A DNA stretch of 64,000 bases, taken from Mesostigma viride. Its lineage: Eukaryota > Streptophyta > Mesostigmatophyceae > Mesostigmatales > Mesostigmataceae. How positions within the stretch are numbered: position 1 is the first letter of the stretch; every line of letters begins with the position of its first letter. Below are positions 40,728-56,308 of the stretch, in pieces. Location: NCBI GenBank assembly GCA_009746045.1, contig RPFO01000065.1:5741620-5805619 (forward strand), in the 5' to 3' direction. The notes under the pieces are model-generated. The model saw only the letters and a list, made by a program, of their open reading frames with translations. It was not told the origin of the DNA and did no database searches. The position numbers were made by a program, and so were the translations under genes.

Positions 40728-41026
40728 TGGCCAACTAAATTGCTGCAACTGGTCCCATTTATCGGGCAAATTGACTCCCTGAATCCGACGTCGGCACTTT
40801 ATGCCAGTCGTGCATATCCTTGACGGGCTTCCCTGTATCGAAATTCAAGAACTCCAGTATTTAGACGATCGTCTCTACCTCGTATTTGCTGTTCTCAACC
40901 ATCGTCGCATATTAGTCTTAATCTCTACCATTACGGATTGAGCGTCTCCGGCTTTCTCGGCTGTCTCCAGATTTTCACCTTGCCGAGACTCGGTTGTGAC
41001 CAGATTTTAACCTTGCCGAGACAATC

Positions 41027-42103
41027 ATGTCCGCAGCCGCGACAGCAGCAGCTACGAAAGCGACGAAAGATCTCAACATTCTACAGGCCTGCAAAAATAT
41101 TACACAGTTCGACGGCCTCGACCCAGTAAAGTGGGATAACACGAAGATTCCTTTTCTGGCCGTAGTGACAGCATTCGGGATGCTGTCTGTCCTGCTTGGC
41201 ACCGAGGTCAATGAGGAACGCGACCTGATTCTTTTTGCGGCCCTTTGTCAGTGCCTCGTTGGACCGGCACTCAAAGTGGCAAACAGTGTTACTCAGAAAA
41301 CTGGCAGCGTGGCATATCATCGCATCTGTGAAGAATATGAGCATCTCAAACTGCAGATGAGCAACCGGCGAGCACTACGCCGCAAGCTAAATCGAATGAA
41401 GCTGGAACCCGGCGTCACAATGCGGCAATATATAACCGACGGGGAATTAACTTATAACGACCTGATTGCCACCGGCGCCAAAATGGCACCGGAGGATCTA
41501 GCCGAGAATCTGCTCGCCGGCGTGACCGAGGAGTTGCTACCGTCCCTTGCACAATTGAACCTTGGGGACGGTATCACCCTACAGGAAACTAAGGCGGCAC
41601 TTCTTAAGGCCTGGGACCTTGTGCACGGTAACAAAGATTCCGCGGAGGCCACCGGGGTGTATCATACCTCCCACTCTGGACGCGGTGGCCGTGGCACCGG
41701 GCGTGGCAGGGGGCGTGGCGGTCACAATGGCGGGACCCAGCGGCCCAGCTGCACCCACTGCGGTCGCACCTCTCATCAGGAGCCCACCTGCTGGTGGAAG
41801 TATCCTCACCTACGGAACACTCGCGGCAACACCGGCGGGCCCGCCGCCCACCATACCACCGACACCCCGGCGCCCTCCCACGAGGCCCCCGACCTCCCCC
41901 CGGTTTCTGCTTCTAAACGCCTTATCCAGCTCCCCCGGGACAGGGAACAAGGGGTAGCAGCCAGCTGGGCCCAGCTAGCACCAGACGTGGGCCCTGGAGC
42001 TTTTCAACCTGCACTGCAGCAGGCGACAGCAGCCAGCCCCCCCAACCCGTCCTCTGGCCCTCCTGCATTGCTAGCGGCTAGTCGCCCACCCTGCCAGACG
42101 TGA
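41027..42103 (+). CDS. gag: Gag protein of gag-only element, copy 2 (358 aa)
   Basis: Nearly identical to the 356-aa protein at 28976-30046, with the same CCHC knuckle (CTHCGRTSHQEPTC), RG-rich linker and Pro-rich tail (DTPAPSHEAPDLPP). The C-terminus differs by a few residues and ends SRPPCQT. The ORF is intact. The protein would form the particle that packages the element RNA; the enzymes must come from elsewhere. Confidence 0.9.
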   Translation: MSAAATAAATKATKDLNILQACKNITQFDGLDPVKWDNTKIPFLAVVTAFGMLSVLLGTEVNEERDLILFAALCQCLVGPALKVANSVTQKTGSVAYHRICEEYEHLKLQMSNRRALRRKLNRMKLEPGVTMRQYITDGELTYNDLIATGAKMAPEDLAENLLAGVTEELLPSLAQLNLGDGITLQETKAALLKAWDLVHGNKDSAEATGVYHTSHSGRGGRGTGRGRGRGGHNGGTQRPSCTHCGRTSHQEPTCWWKYPHLRNTRGNTGGPAAHHTTDTPAPSHEAPDLPPVSASKRLIQLPRDREQGVAASWAQLAPDVGPGAFQPALQQATAASPPNPSSGPPALLAASRPPCQT

Positions 42104-42466
42104 CAGGTGCAGGTCTTCATGCCAGCAGCCAGCAGTGACCAGTACTGCAGTACCAGCATCAACCAGTCAACCTGTGTTCTTTTCTCCTGTGGCGCACTCC
42201 CAGGGACACCTGGGGGCCACCGGATGTCTTTCCAGGGTCCCAGCATTTTACCAGCAACAACCAAGTTCTTTCGAGGGTCCCCGGCATTCTCCCAGCAACA
42301 GCCACTGTGGCGCACTCCCAGGGACCCCTGGGGGCTACAGTCATCAGTCTCCTCTCAGCTCCAACCAGATAGCCGTGTAAGGGGGGTGCCAGGGGAGTGT
42401 ACCCGGCTATACCCTCACTAGCTATAGGTCTCTCTGAGCAAGGGGGGGAACAGGCACATTGTATGC

Positions 42467-42474
42467 AAGGGGGG
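42467..42474 (+). other. Polypurine tract of gag-only element, copy 2
   Basis: AAGGGGGG immediately before the 3' LTR, matching the tract in copy 1. Confidence 0.8.
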
Positions 42475-42993
42475 TGTCAGGATATGCCCCAATATGCCTG
42501 ACAGTTTTTTAATTGAGTGTGCTAGTTTCGGGTATACCGGAACTTATATGACTACTTTCTTCTACATTTTACTAAATATATTAGTTAGCTAAATATCTTA
42601 GTTAGGTGACATCCGTACTGTAACCAGTGGTACTGTAACCAGTGGTACTGTAGCCGTCTGACAAAATTTGCCTGGCTCCGCGCTACGCGCCGACCCTATG
42701 TTCACTAAGTGCTGCCCTGGAGGCGCAATGTCCTTGTACTTGCATACTAGTGATCTGACGCATCATTTTAGTGTTGATGTAAGCCACCCACTTGTGTGTG
42801 GCGGCTGGATGCACTTTAACTTATACCGTAGATTATTTCCAGATCGACGGATACTGCGACAGTGTGTTTTTCCACTTAATGTTGCCCCTGCAATTGTCAT
42901 GGCTACCCGTTTGTACGCCGACTCAAAGTCAATATATAAATCAGTAAAGCATTATTCGATCTTTAAGCCTGCCACCTGTCTTACATTTTGACA
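42475..42993 (+). repeat. 3' LTR of gag-only element, copy 2
   Basis: 519 bp, TGTCAGG...TTTTGACA, apparently identical to the 5' LTR. Confidence 0.95.
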
Positions 42994-45900
42994 TCCACCG
43001 CGCACGCAAGGGGCAACTGCACACACATGTACACACACCGCGCACGCTTGGGGCAGCTGCACTCACATGTACACACACCGCGCACGCAAGGGCCGGCTGC
43101 ACACACACGTACATCCACCGCGCACGCAAGGGGCAACTGCACACACACGTACATACACCGCGCACGCAAGGGGCGGCTGCACACACACATACACACACCG
43201 CGCACGCAAGGGGCAACTGCACACACATGTACACACACCGCGCACGCTTGGGGCGGCTGCACACACACGTACCTACACCGCGCACGCAAGGGGCGGCTGC
43301 ACACACACGTACATACACCGCGCACGCAAGGGGCAACTGCACACACATGTACATACACCGCGCACGCAAGGGGCGGCTGCACACACACGTACATACACCG
43401 CGCACGCAAGGGGCGGCTGCACACATACGTACCTACACCGCGCACCCAAGGGGCGACTGCACACACATGTACATCCACCGCGCACGCAAGGGCCGGCTGC
43501 ACACACACGTACACACACCATGCACGCAAGGGCCGGCTGCACACACACGTACATACACCGCGCACGCTTGGGGCGGCTGCACACACACGTACCTACACCG
43601 CGCACGCAAGGGGCGGCTGCACACATACGTATACCTACACCGCGCACGCAAGGGGCCACTGCACACACATGTACATCCACCGCGCACGCAAGGGCCGGCT
43701 GCACACACACGTACACACACCATGCACGCAAGGGCCGGCTGCACACACACGTACATACACCGCGCACGCTTGGGGCGGCTGCACACACACGTACACACAC
43801 CGCGCACGCAAGGGGCAGCTGCACACACACGTACATACACCATGCACGCAAGGGGCTGCACACACACTTACACACACCTTGCACGCAAGGGCCGGCATGC
43901 ACACACACTGGCATACACCGCGCACGCAAGGGGCGGCTGCACACACGTACATACACCGCGCACGCAAGGGGCGAGTGCACACACACGTACATACACCGCG
44001 CACGCAAGGGGCGGCTGCACACACACGTACACACACCATGCACGCAATTGCCGGCATGCACACGCACGTACATCCACTGCGCACGCAAGGGGCAACTGCA
44101 CACACATGTACACACGCTTGGGCGGCTGCACTCACATGTACACACACCGCGCACGCAAGGGCCGGCTGCACACACACGTACATACACCGCGCACGCAAGG
44201 GGCAACTGCACACACACGTACACACACCATGCACGCAAGGGCCGGCTGCACTCACATGTACACACACCATGCACGCAAGGGCCGGCTGCACACACACTTA
44301 CACACACAATGCACGCTTGGGGCAACGGCACTCACATGTACATACACCATGCACGCAAGGGGCGGCTGCACACACACATACACACACCATGCACGCAAGG
44401 AGCGACTTCACGCACAGGTACACTCACCATGCACGCAAGGGGCGGCTGCACACACACGTACACACACCGCGCACGCAATTAAGGGACGGCTGCACACACA
44501 CGTACATACACCGCGCACGCAAGGGGCAACAGCACTCACATGTACATACACCATGCACGCAAGGGGCGGCTGCACACACACGTACACACACCATGCACGC
44601 AAGGAGCGACTTCACGCACAGGTACACACACCATGCACGCAAGGTTCGGCTGCACACACATGTGCATCCACCGCGCACGCAAGGGCGAGTGCAAACACAT
44701 GTACATACACCATGCACGCAAGGGGCGGCTGCACACACATGTACATCCACCGCGCACGCAAGGGGCGAGTGCACACACACGTACACACACCGCGCACGCA
44801 AGGGGCGGCTGCACACACACGTACACACACCATGCACGCAATTGCCGGCATGCACACACACGTACATCCACCGCGCACGCAAGGGGCAACTGCACACACA
44901 TGTACACACACCGCGCACGCTTGGGGCAGCTGCACTCACATGTACACACACCGCGCACGCAAGGGCCGGCTGCACACACACGTACACACACCATGCACGC
45001 AATTGCCGGCATGCACACACACGTACACACACCGCGCACGCAAGGGGCGGCTGCACACACACGTACACACACCATGCACGCAATTGCCGGCATGCACACA
45101 CACGTACCTACACTGCGCACGCAAGGGCCGGCTGCACACACACGTACATACACCGCGCACGCAAGGGGCAACTGCACACACATGTACACACACCGCGCAC
45201 GCAAGGGGCAACTGCACACACACGTACACACACCGCGCACGCTTGGGGCGGCTGCACACACACGTACCTACACCGCGCACGCAAGGGGCGGCTGCACACA
45301 CACGTACATCCACCGCGCACGCAAGGGGCAACTGCACACACATGTACACACACCGCGCACGCTTGGGGCAGCTGCACTCACATGTACACACACCGCGCAC
45401 GCAAGGGGCGGCTGCACACACACGTACATCCACCGCGCACGCAAGGGGCAACTGCACACACACGTACATCCACCGCGCACGCAAGGGGCGGCTGCACACA
45501 CACGTACACACACCGCGCACGCAAGGGGCAACTGCACACACATGTACACACACCGCGCACGCTTGGGGCGGCTGCACACACACGTACCTACACCGCGCAC
45601 GCAAGGGGCGGCTGCACACACACGTACATACACCGCGCACGCAAGGGGCAACTGCACACACATGTACATACACCGCGCACGCAAGGGGCAACTGCACACA
45701 CATGTACCTACACCGCGCACGCAAGGGGCAACTGCACACACACGTACACACACCGCGCACGCTTGGGGCGGCTGCACACACACGTACCTACACCGCGCAC
45801 GCAAGGGGCGGCTGCACACACACGTACATCCACCGCGCACGCAAGGGGCAACTGCACACACATGTACACACACCGCGCACGCTTGGGGCAGCTGCACTCA

Positions 45901-48900
45901 CATGTACACACACCGCGCACGCAAGGGCCGGCTGCGCACACACGTACATCCACCGCGCACGCAAGGGGCAACTGCACACACACGTACATCCACCGCGCAC
46001 GCAAGGGGCGGCTGCACACACACGTACACACACCGCGCACGCAAGGGGCAACTGCACACACATGTACACACACCGCGCACGCTTGGGGCGGCTGCACACA
46101 CACGTACCTACACCGCGCACGCAAGGGCCGGCTGCACACACACGTACATACACCGCGCACGCAAGGGGCAACTGCACACACATGTACATACACCGCGCAA
46201 CCACGGGGCGGCTGCACACACACGTACATACACCGCGCACGCTTGGGGCAGCTGCACTCACATGTACACACACCGCGCACGCAAGGGGCGACTGCACACA
46301 CATGTACATCCACCGCGCACGCAAGGGCCGGCTGCACACACACGTACACACACCATGCACGCAAGGGCCGGCTGCACACACACGTACATCCACCGCGCAC
46401 GCAAGGGCCGGCTGCACACACACGTACATACACCGCGCACGCAAGGGGCAACTGCACACACATGTACACACACCGCGCACGCAAGGGGCAACTGCACACA
46501 CACGTACACACACCGCGCACGCTTGGGGCGGCTGCACACACACGTACCTACACCGCGCACGCAAGGGGCGGCTGCACACACACGTACATCCACCGCGCAC
46601 GCAAGGGGCAACTGCACACACATGTACACACACCGCGCACGCTTGGGGCAGCTGCACTCACATGTACACACACCGCGCACGCAAGGGGCGGCTGCACACA
46701 CACGTACATCCACCGCGCACGCAAGGGGCAACTGCACACACACGTACATCCACCGCGCACGCAAGGGGCGGCTGCACACACACGTACACACACCGCGCAC
46801 GCAAGGGGCAACTGCACACACATGTACACACACCGCGCACGCTTGGGGCGGCTGCACACATACGTACCTACACCGCGCACGCAAGGGGCGGCTGCACACA
46901 CACGTACATACACCGCGCACGCAAGGGGCAACTGCACACACATGTACATACACCGCGCACGCAAGGGGCAACTGCACACACATGTACACACACCGCGCAC
47001 ACAAGGGGCAACTGCACACACACGTACACACACCGCGCACGCTTGGGGCGGCTGCACACACACGTACCTACACCGCGCACGCAAGGGGCGGCTGCACACA
47101 CACGTACATCCACCGCGCACGCAAGGGGCAACTGCACACACATGTACACACACCGCGCACGCTTGGGGCAGCTGCACTCACATGTACACACACCGCGCAC
47201 GCAAGGGCCGGCTGCACACACACGAAAAACCACCGCGCACGCAAGGGGCAACTGCACACACACGTACATCCACCGCGCACGCAAGGGGCGGCTGCACACA
47301 CACGTACACACACCGCGCACGCAAGGGGCAACTGCACACACATGTACACACACCGCGCACGCTTGGGGCGGCTGCACACACACGTACCTACACCGCGCAC
47401 GCAAGGGGCGGCTGCACACACACGTACATACACCGCGCACGCAAGGGGCAACTGCACACACATGTACATACACCGCGCAACCACGGGGCGGCTGCACACA
47501 CACGTACATACACCGCGCACGCAAGGGGCAACTGCACACACATGTACACACACCGCGCACGCTTGGGGCGGCTGCACACACACGTACCTACACCGCGCAC
47601 GCAAGGGGCGGCTGCACACACACGTACATACACCGCGCACGCAAGGGGCAACTGCACACACATGTACATACACCGCGCAACCACGGGGCGGCTGCACACA
47701 CACGTACACACACCGCGCACGCAAGGGGCAGCTGCACACACACGTACATACACCATGCACGCAAGGGGCTGCACACACACTTACACACACCTTGCACGCA
47801 AGGGCCGGCATGCACACACACTGGCATACACCGCGCACGCAAGGGGCGGCTGCACACACGTACATACACCGCGCACGCAAGGGGCGAGTGCACACACACG
47901 TACACACACCGCGCACGCAATTAAGGGACGGCTGCACACACACGTACATACACCGCGCACGCAAGGGGCAACGGCACTCACATGTACATACACCATGCAC
48001 GCAAGGGGCGGCTGCACACACACGTACACACACCATGCACGCAAGGAGCGACTTCACGCACAGGTACACACACCATGCACGCAAGGTTCGGCTGCACACA
48101 CATGTACATCCACCGCGCACGCAAGGGGCGGCTGCACACACATGTACATACACCATGCACGCAAGGGGCGGCTGCACACACCTGTACATCCACCGCGCAC
48201 GCAAGGGGCGAGTGCACACACACGTACACACACCGCGCACGCAAGGGGCGGCTGCACACACACGTACACACACCATGCACGCAATTGCCTGCATGCACAC
48301 ACACGTACATCCACCGCGCACGCAAGGGGCAACTGCACACACATGTACACACACCGCGCACGCTTGGGGCAGCTGCACTCACATGTACACACACCGCGCA
48401 CGCAAGGGCCGGCTGCACACACACGTACATACACCGCGCACGCAAGGGGCAACTGCACACACATGTACACACACCGCGCACGCAAGGGGCAACTGCACAC
48501 ACACGTACACACACCGCGCACGCTTGGGGCGGCTGCACACACATGTACCTACACCGCGCACGCAAGGGGCGGCTGCACACACACGTACATCCACCGCGCA
48601 CGCAAGGGGCAACTGCACACACATGTACACACACCGCGCACGCTTGGGGCAGCTGCACACACACGTACACACACCATGCACGCAATTGCCGGCATGCACA
48701 CACACGTACATCCACCGCGCACGCAAGGGGCGGCTGCACACACACGTACACACACCATGCACGCAAGGGGCGGCTGCACACACACGTACACACACCGCGC
48801 ACGCAAGGGGCAACTGCACACACATGTACACACACCGCGCACGCTTGGGGCGGCTGCACACACACGTACCTACACCGCGCACGCAAGGGGCGGCTGCACA

Positions 48901-51900
48901 CACATGTACACACACCGCGCACGCTTGGGGCGGCTGCACACACATGTACCTACACCGCGCACGCAAGGGGCGGCTGCACACACACGTACATCCACCGCGC
49001 ACGCAAGGGGCAACTGCACACACATGTACACACACCGCGCACGCTTGGGGCAGCTGCACTCACATGTACACACACCGCACACGCAAGGGCCGGCTGCACA
49101 CACACGTACATCCACCGCGCACGCAAGGGGCAACTGCACACACACGTACATACACCGCGCACGCAAGGGGCGGCTGCACACACACGTACACACACCGCGC
49201 ACGCAAGGGGCAACTGCACACACACGTACACACACCATGCACGCAAGGAGCGACTTCACGCACAGGTACACACACCATGCACGCAAGGTTCGGCTGCACA
49301 CACATGTACATCCACCGCGCACGCAAGGGGCGGCTGCACACACATGTACATACACCATGCACGCAAGGGGCGGCTGCACACACCTGTACATCCACCGCGC
49401 ACGCAAGGGGCGAGTGCACACACACGTACACACACCGCGCACGCAAGGGGCGGCTGCACACACACGTACACACACCATGCACGCAATTGCCGGCATGCAC
49501 ACACACGTACATCCACCGCGCACGCAAGGGGCAACTGCACACACATGTACACACACCGCGCACGCTTGGGGCAGCTGCACTCACATGTACACACACCGCG
49601 CACGCAAGGGCCGGCTGCACACACACGTACATACACCGCGCACGCAAGGGGCAACTGCACACACATGTACACACACCGCGCACGCAAGGGGCAACTGCAC
49701 ACACACGTACACACACCGCGCACGCTTGGGGCGGCTGCACACACATGTACCTACACCGCGCACGCAAGGGGCGGCTGCACACACACGTACATCCACCGCG
49801 CACGCAAGGGGCAACTGCACACACATGTACACACACCGCGCACGCTTGGGGCAGCTGCACACACACGTACACACACCATGCACGCAATTGCCGGCATGCA
49901 CACACACGTACATCCATCGCGCACGCAAGGGGCGGCTGCACACACACGTACACACACCATGCACGCAAGGGGCGGCTGCACACACACGTACACACACCGC
50001 GCACGCAAGGGGCAACTGCACACACATGTACACACACCGCGCACGCTTGGGGCGGCTGCACACACACGTACCTACACCGCGCACGCAAGGGGCGGCTGCA
50101 CACACATGTACACACACCGCGCACGCTTGGGGCGGCTGCACACACATGTACCTACACCGCGCACGCAAGGGGCGGCTGCACACACACGTACATCCACCGC
50201 GCACGCAAGGGGCAACTGCACACACATGTACACACACCGCGCACGCTTGGGGCAGCTGCACTCACATGTACACACACCGCACACGCAAGGGCCGGCTGCA
50301 CCACACGTACATCCACCGCGCACGCAAGGGGCAACTGCACACACACGTACATACACCGCGCACGCAAGGGGCGGCTGCACACACACGTACACACACCGCG
50401 CACGCAAGGGGCAACTGCACACACATGTACACACACCGCGCACGCTTGGGGCGGCTGCACACACACGTACCTACACCGCGCACGCAAGGGCGGCTGCACA
50501 CACACGTACATCCACCGCGCACGCAAGGGGCAACTGCACACACATGTACACACACCGCGCACGCTTGGGGCAGCTGCACTCACATGTACACACACCGCAC
50601 ACGCAAGGGCCGGCTGCACACACACGTACATCCACCGCGCACGCAAGGGGCAACTGCACACACACGTACATACACCGCGCACGCAAGGGGCGGCTGCACA
50701 CACACGTACATACACCGCGCACGCAAGGGGCAACTGCACACACATGTACATACACCGCGCAACCACGGGGCGGCTGCACACACACGTACATACACCGCGC
50801 ACGCAAGGGGCGGCTGCACACACACGTACCTACACCGCGCACGCAAGGGGCGACTGCACACCCATGTACATCCACCGCGCACGCAAGGGGCAACTGCACA
50901 CACATGTACATACACCGCGCACGCAAGGGGCAACTGCACACACATGTACACACACCGCGCACGCAAGGGGCAACTGCACACACACGTACACACACCGCGC
51001 ACGCTTGGGGCGGCTGCACACACACGTACCTACACCGCGCACGCAAGGGGCGGCTGCACACACACGTACATCCACCGCGCACGCAAGGGGCAACTGCACA
51101 CACATGTACACACACCGCGCACGCTTGGGGCAGCTGCACTCACATGTACACACACCGCGCACGCAAGGGCCGGCTGCACACACACGAAAAACCACCGCGC
51201 ACGCAAGGGGCAACTGCACACACACGTACATCCACCGCGCACGCAAGGGGCGGCTGCACACACACGTACACACACCGCGCACGCAAGGGGCAACTGCACA
51301 CACATGTACACACACCGCGCACGCTTGGGGCGGCTGCACACACACGTACCTACACCGCGCACGCAAGGGGCGGCTGCACACACACGTACATACACCGCGC
51401 ACGCAAGGGGCAACTGCACACACATGTACATACACCGCGCAACCACGGGGCGGCTGCACACACACGTACATACACCGCGCACGCAAGGGGCAACTGCACA
51501 CACATGTACACACACCGCGCACGCTTGGGGCGGCTGCACACACACGTACCTACACCGCGCACGCAAGGGGCGGCTGCACACACACGTACATACACCGCGC
51601 ACGCAAGGGGCAACTGCACACACATGTACATACACCGCGCAACCACGGGGCGGCTGCACACACACGTACACACACCGCGCACGCAAGGGGCGGCTGCACA
51701 CACACGTACATACACCATGCACGCAAGGGGCTGCACACACACTTACACACACCTTGCACGCAAGGGCCGGCATGCACACACACGTACATACACCGCGCAC
51801 GCAAGGGGCGGCTGCACACACGTACATACACCGCGCACGCAAGGGGCGAGTGCACACACACGTACACACACCGCGCACGCAATTAAGGGACGGCTGCACA

Positions 51901-54900
51901 CACACGTACATACACCGCGCACGCAAGGGGCAACGGCACTCACATGTACATACACCATGCACGCAAGGGGCGGCTGCACACACACGTACACACACCATGC
52001 ACGCAAGGAGCGACTTCACGCACAGGTACACACACCATGCACGCAAGGTTCGGCTGCACACACATGTACATCCACCGCGCACGCAAGGGGCGGCTGCACA
52101 CACATGTACATACACCATGCACGCAAGGGGCGGCTGCACACACCTGTACATCCACCGCGCACGCAAGGGGCGAGTGCACACACACGTACACACACCGCGC
52201 ACGCAAGGGGCGGCTGCACACACACGTACACACACCATGCACGCAAGGGCCGGCATGCACACACAGTATACACACACCGCGCACGCAAGGGGCGGCTGCA
52301 CACACACGTACATACACTGCGCACGCAAGGGGCTGCTGCACACACACTTACACTCACCATGCACGCAAGGGGCGGCTGCACACACACGTACATACACCGC
52401 GCACGCAAGGGACGGCTGCACACACACGTACATACACCGCGCACGCAAGGGGCAACTGCCCGCACATGTACATCCACCGCGCACGCAATTAAGGGACGGC
52501 TGCACACACACGTACATACACCGCGCACGCAAGGGGCAACTGCACACACACGTACATACACCGCGCACGCAAGGGGCGGCTGCACACACACGTACATACA
52601 CCGCGCACGCAAGGGGCAACTGCACACACATGTACATACACCGCGCAACCACGGGGCGGCTGCACACACACGTACATACACCGCGCACGCAAGGGGCGGC
52701 TGCACACATACGTACCTACACCGCGCACGCAAGGGGCGACTGCACACCCATGTACATCCACCGCGCACGCAAGGGGCAACTGCACACACATGTACATACA
52801 CCGCGCACGCAAGGGGCAACTGCACACACATGTACACACACCGCGCACGCAAGGGCAACTGCACACACACGTACACACACCGCGCACGCTTGGGGCGGCT
52901 GCACACACACGTACCTACACCGCGCACGCAAGGGGCGGCTGCACACACACGTACATCCACCGCGCACGCAAGGGGCAACTGCACACACATGTACACACAC
53001 CGCGCACGCTTGGGGCAGCTGCACTCACATGTACACACACCGCGCACGCAAGGGCCGGCTGCACACACACGAAAAACCACCGCGCACGCAAGGGGCAACT
53101 GCACACACACGTACATCCACCGCGCACGCAAGGGGCGGCTGCACACACACGTACACACACCGCGCACGCAAGGGGCAACTGCACACACATGTACACACAC
53201 CGCGCACGCTTGGGGCGGCTGCACACACACGTACCTACACCGCGCACGCAAGGGGCGGCTGCACACACACGTACATACACCGCGCACGCAAGGGGCAACT
53301 GCACACACATGTACATACACCGCGCAACCACGGGGCGGCTGCACACACACGTACATACACCGCGCACGCAAGGGGCAACTGCACACACATGTACACACAC
53401 CGCGCACGCTTGGGGCGGCTGCACACACACGTACCTACACCGCGCACGCAAGGGGCGGCTGCACACACACGTACATACACCGCGCACGCAAGGGGCAACT
53501 GCACACACATGTACATACACCGCGCAACCACGGGGCGGCTGCACACACACGTACACACACCGCGCACGCAAGGGGCGGCTGCACACACACGTACATACAC
53601 CATGCACGCAAGGGGCTGCACACACACTTACACACACCTTGCACGCAAGGGCCGGCATGCACACACACGTACATACACCGCGCACGCAAGGGGCGGCTGC
53701 ACACACGTACATACACCGCGCACGCAAGGGGCGAGTGCACACACACGTACACACACCGCGCACGCAATTAAGGGACGGCTGCACACACACGTACATACAC
53801 CGCGCACGCAAGGGGCAACGGCACTCACATGTACATACACCATGCACGCAAGGGGCGGCTGCACACACACGTACACACACCATGCACGCAAGGAGCGACT
53901 TCACGCACAGGTACACACACCATGCACGCAAGGTTCGGCTGCACACACATGTACATCCACCGCGCACGCAAGGGGCGGCTGCACACACATGTACATACAC
54001 CATGCACGCAAGGGGCGGCTGCACACACCTGTACATCCACCGCGCACGCAAGGGGCGAGTGCACACACACGTACACACACCGCGCACGCAAGGGGCGGCT
54101 GCACACACACGTACACACACCATGCACGCAAGGGCCGGCATGCACACACAGTATACACACACCGCGCACGCAAGGGGCGGCTGCACACACACGTACATAC
54201 ACTGCGCACGCAAGGGGCTGCTGCACACACACTTACACTCACCATGCACGCAAGGGGCGGCTGCACACACACGTACATACACCGCGCACGCAAGGGACGG
54301 CTGCACACACACGTACATACACCGCGCACGCAAGGGGCAACTGCCCGCACATGTACATCCACCGCGCACGCAATTAAGGGACGGCTGCACACACACGTAC
54401 ATACACCGCGCACGCAAGGGGCAACGGCACTCACATGTACATACACCATGCACGCAAGGGGCGGCTGCACACACACGTACATACACCGCGCACGCAAGGG
54501 GCTGCTGCACACACACTTACACACACAATGCACGCAATTAGGGGCGACGGCACTCACATGTACATACTCTTGGGCGGCTGCACTCACATGTACATACACC
54601 GCGCATGCAAGGGGCAACTGCACACACACGTACACACACCATGCACGCAAGGGCCGGCATGCACACACACGTACATACACTGCGCACGCAAGGGGCAACT
54701 GCACACACACGTACACACACCATGCACGGAAGGGACGGCTGCACTCACATGTACACACACCATGCACGCAAGGGCCGGCTGCACACACACGTACATACAC
54801 CATGCACGCAAGGGGCTGCACACACACTTACACACCACCTTGCACGCAAGGGCCGGCATGCACACACACTGGCATACACCGCGCACGCAAGGGGCGGCTG

Positions 54901-56308
54901 CACACACGTACATACACCGCGCACGCAAGGGGCGAGTGCACACACACGTACACACACCGCGCACGCAATTAAGGGACGGCTGCACACACACGTACATACA
55001 CCGCGCACGCAAGGGGCAACGGCACTCACATGTACATCCACCATGCACGCAAGGGGCGGCTGCACACACACGTACACACACCATGCACGCAAGGACAAGG
55101 ATTCACACACATGTACACACACAAAGCACGCAAGGGGCTGCTGCACACACACGTACATCCACCGCGCACGCAAGGGGCGGCTGCACTCACATGTACACAC
55201 ACCACGCACGCAAGGGGCGGCTGCACACACACGTACATACACTGCGCACGCACGGGGCGACTGCACACACATGTACATAAACCATGCACGCAAGGGGCGG
55301 CTGCACACACATGTACATACACCGCGCACGCAAGGGGCGAGTGCAAACACATGTACATACACCGCGCACGCAAGGACAAGGATGCACACACATGTACATA
55401 CACCGCGCACGCAAGGGGCGGCTGCACACACACGTACATACACCGCGCACGCAAGGGGCGAGTGCGCACACACGTACATACACCGCGCACGCAAGGGGCG
55501 GCTGCACACACACGTACATACACCGCGCACGCACGGGGCCAGTGCAAGCACATGTACATACACCATGCACGCAAGGGGCGGCTGCACACACATGTACATA
55601 CACCGCGCACGCAAGGGGCGAGTGCAAACACATGTACATACACCGCGCACGCAAGGGGCAACTGCCCGCACATGTACATCCACCGCACACGCAAGGGGCG
55701 GCTGCACACACATGTACATACACCGCGCACGCAAGGGGCGGCTGCACACACACGTACATACACCGCGCACGCAAGGGGCGAGTGCGCACACACGTACATA
55801 CACCGCGCACGCAAGGGGGGGCTGCACACACACGTACATACACCGCGCACGCAAGGGGCCAGTGCAAGCACATGTACATACACCATGCACGCAAGGGCCG
55901 GCATGCACAGAAACGTACATACACCGCGCACGCAAGGGGCTGCTGCACACACACGTACACACACCATGCACGCACGGGGCGGCTGCACACACACGTACAT
56001 CCACTGCGCACGCACGGGGCCGGCGACTGCACACACATGTACATAAACCATGCACGCAAGGGGCGGCTGCACACACATGTACATCCACCGCGCACGCAAG
56101 GGGCGAGTGCACACACACGTACACACACCGCGCACGCAAGGGGCGGCTGCACACACACGTACACACACCATGCACGCAATTGCCGGCATGCACACACACG
56201 TACATCCACCGCGCACGCAAGGGGCAACTGCACACACATGTACACACACCGCGCACGCTTGGGGCAGCTGCACTCACATGTACACACACCGCGCACGCAA
56301 GGGCCGGC
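42994..56308. repeat. 40-bp minisatellite, part 2 (about 333 units)
   Basis: Continues the array after the gag-only element. Internal tandem block duplications: 1202-bp shift (48379 region equals 49581 region), 1885-bp shift (51550 equals 53435; 51940 equals 53825). Marker variants help trace blocks: GCAATTAAGGG near 44475, 47920, 51885, 52488, 53766, 54371 and 54968, and ACGAAAAACCACC near 47224, 51186 and 53070. One + frame is open from 42988 to 54972 only because the unit lacks stops. Confidence 0.97.
56304..56308. other. Target-site duplication CCGGC (left) of element B
   Basis: CCGGC precedes AGTTGGATGG and recurs at 62072-62076 after the other end. It comes from the GGGCCGGCTG variant of the satellite unit. 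Confidence 0.85.

Larger units (their letters stand above)
40194..42993 (+). mobile_element. Gag-only LTR retrotransposon, copy 2 (2800 bp)
   Basis: Same family as 28052-30891 but on the + strand: 519-bp LTRs (40194-40712 and 42475-42993), TGTCA...TGACA, TSD TCCAC, one gag ORF, no pol. It differs from copy 1 by small indels in the LTR (519 versus 531 bp) and in gag. It inserted into the 40-bp satellite, showing that the family is active and not restricted to gene regions. Confidence 0.93.

Noticed and set aside
42988-54972. 3994-codon ORF and other ORFs above 1000 codons on both strands of the 40-bp array
   Set aside because: They exist in all frames because the repeat unit has no stop codons; the peptide is a 40-residue translation of the satellite with no domain, intron or start-site evidence.
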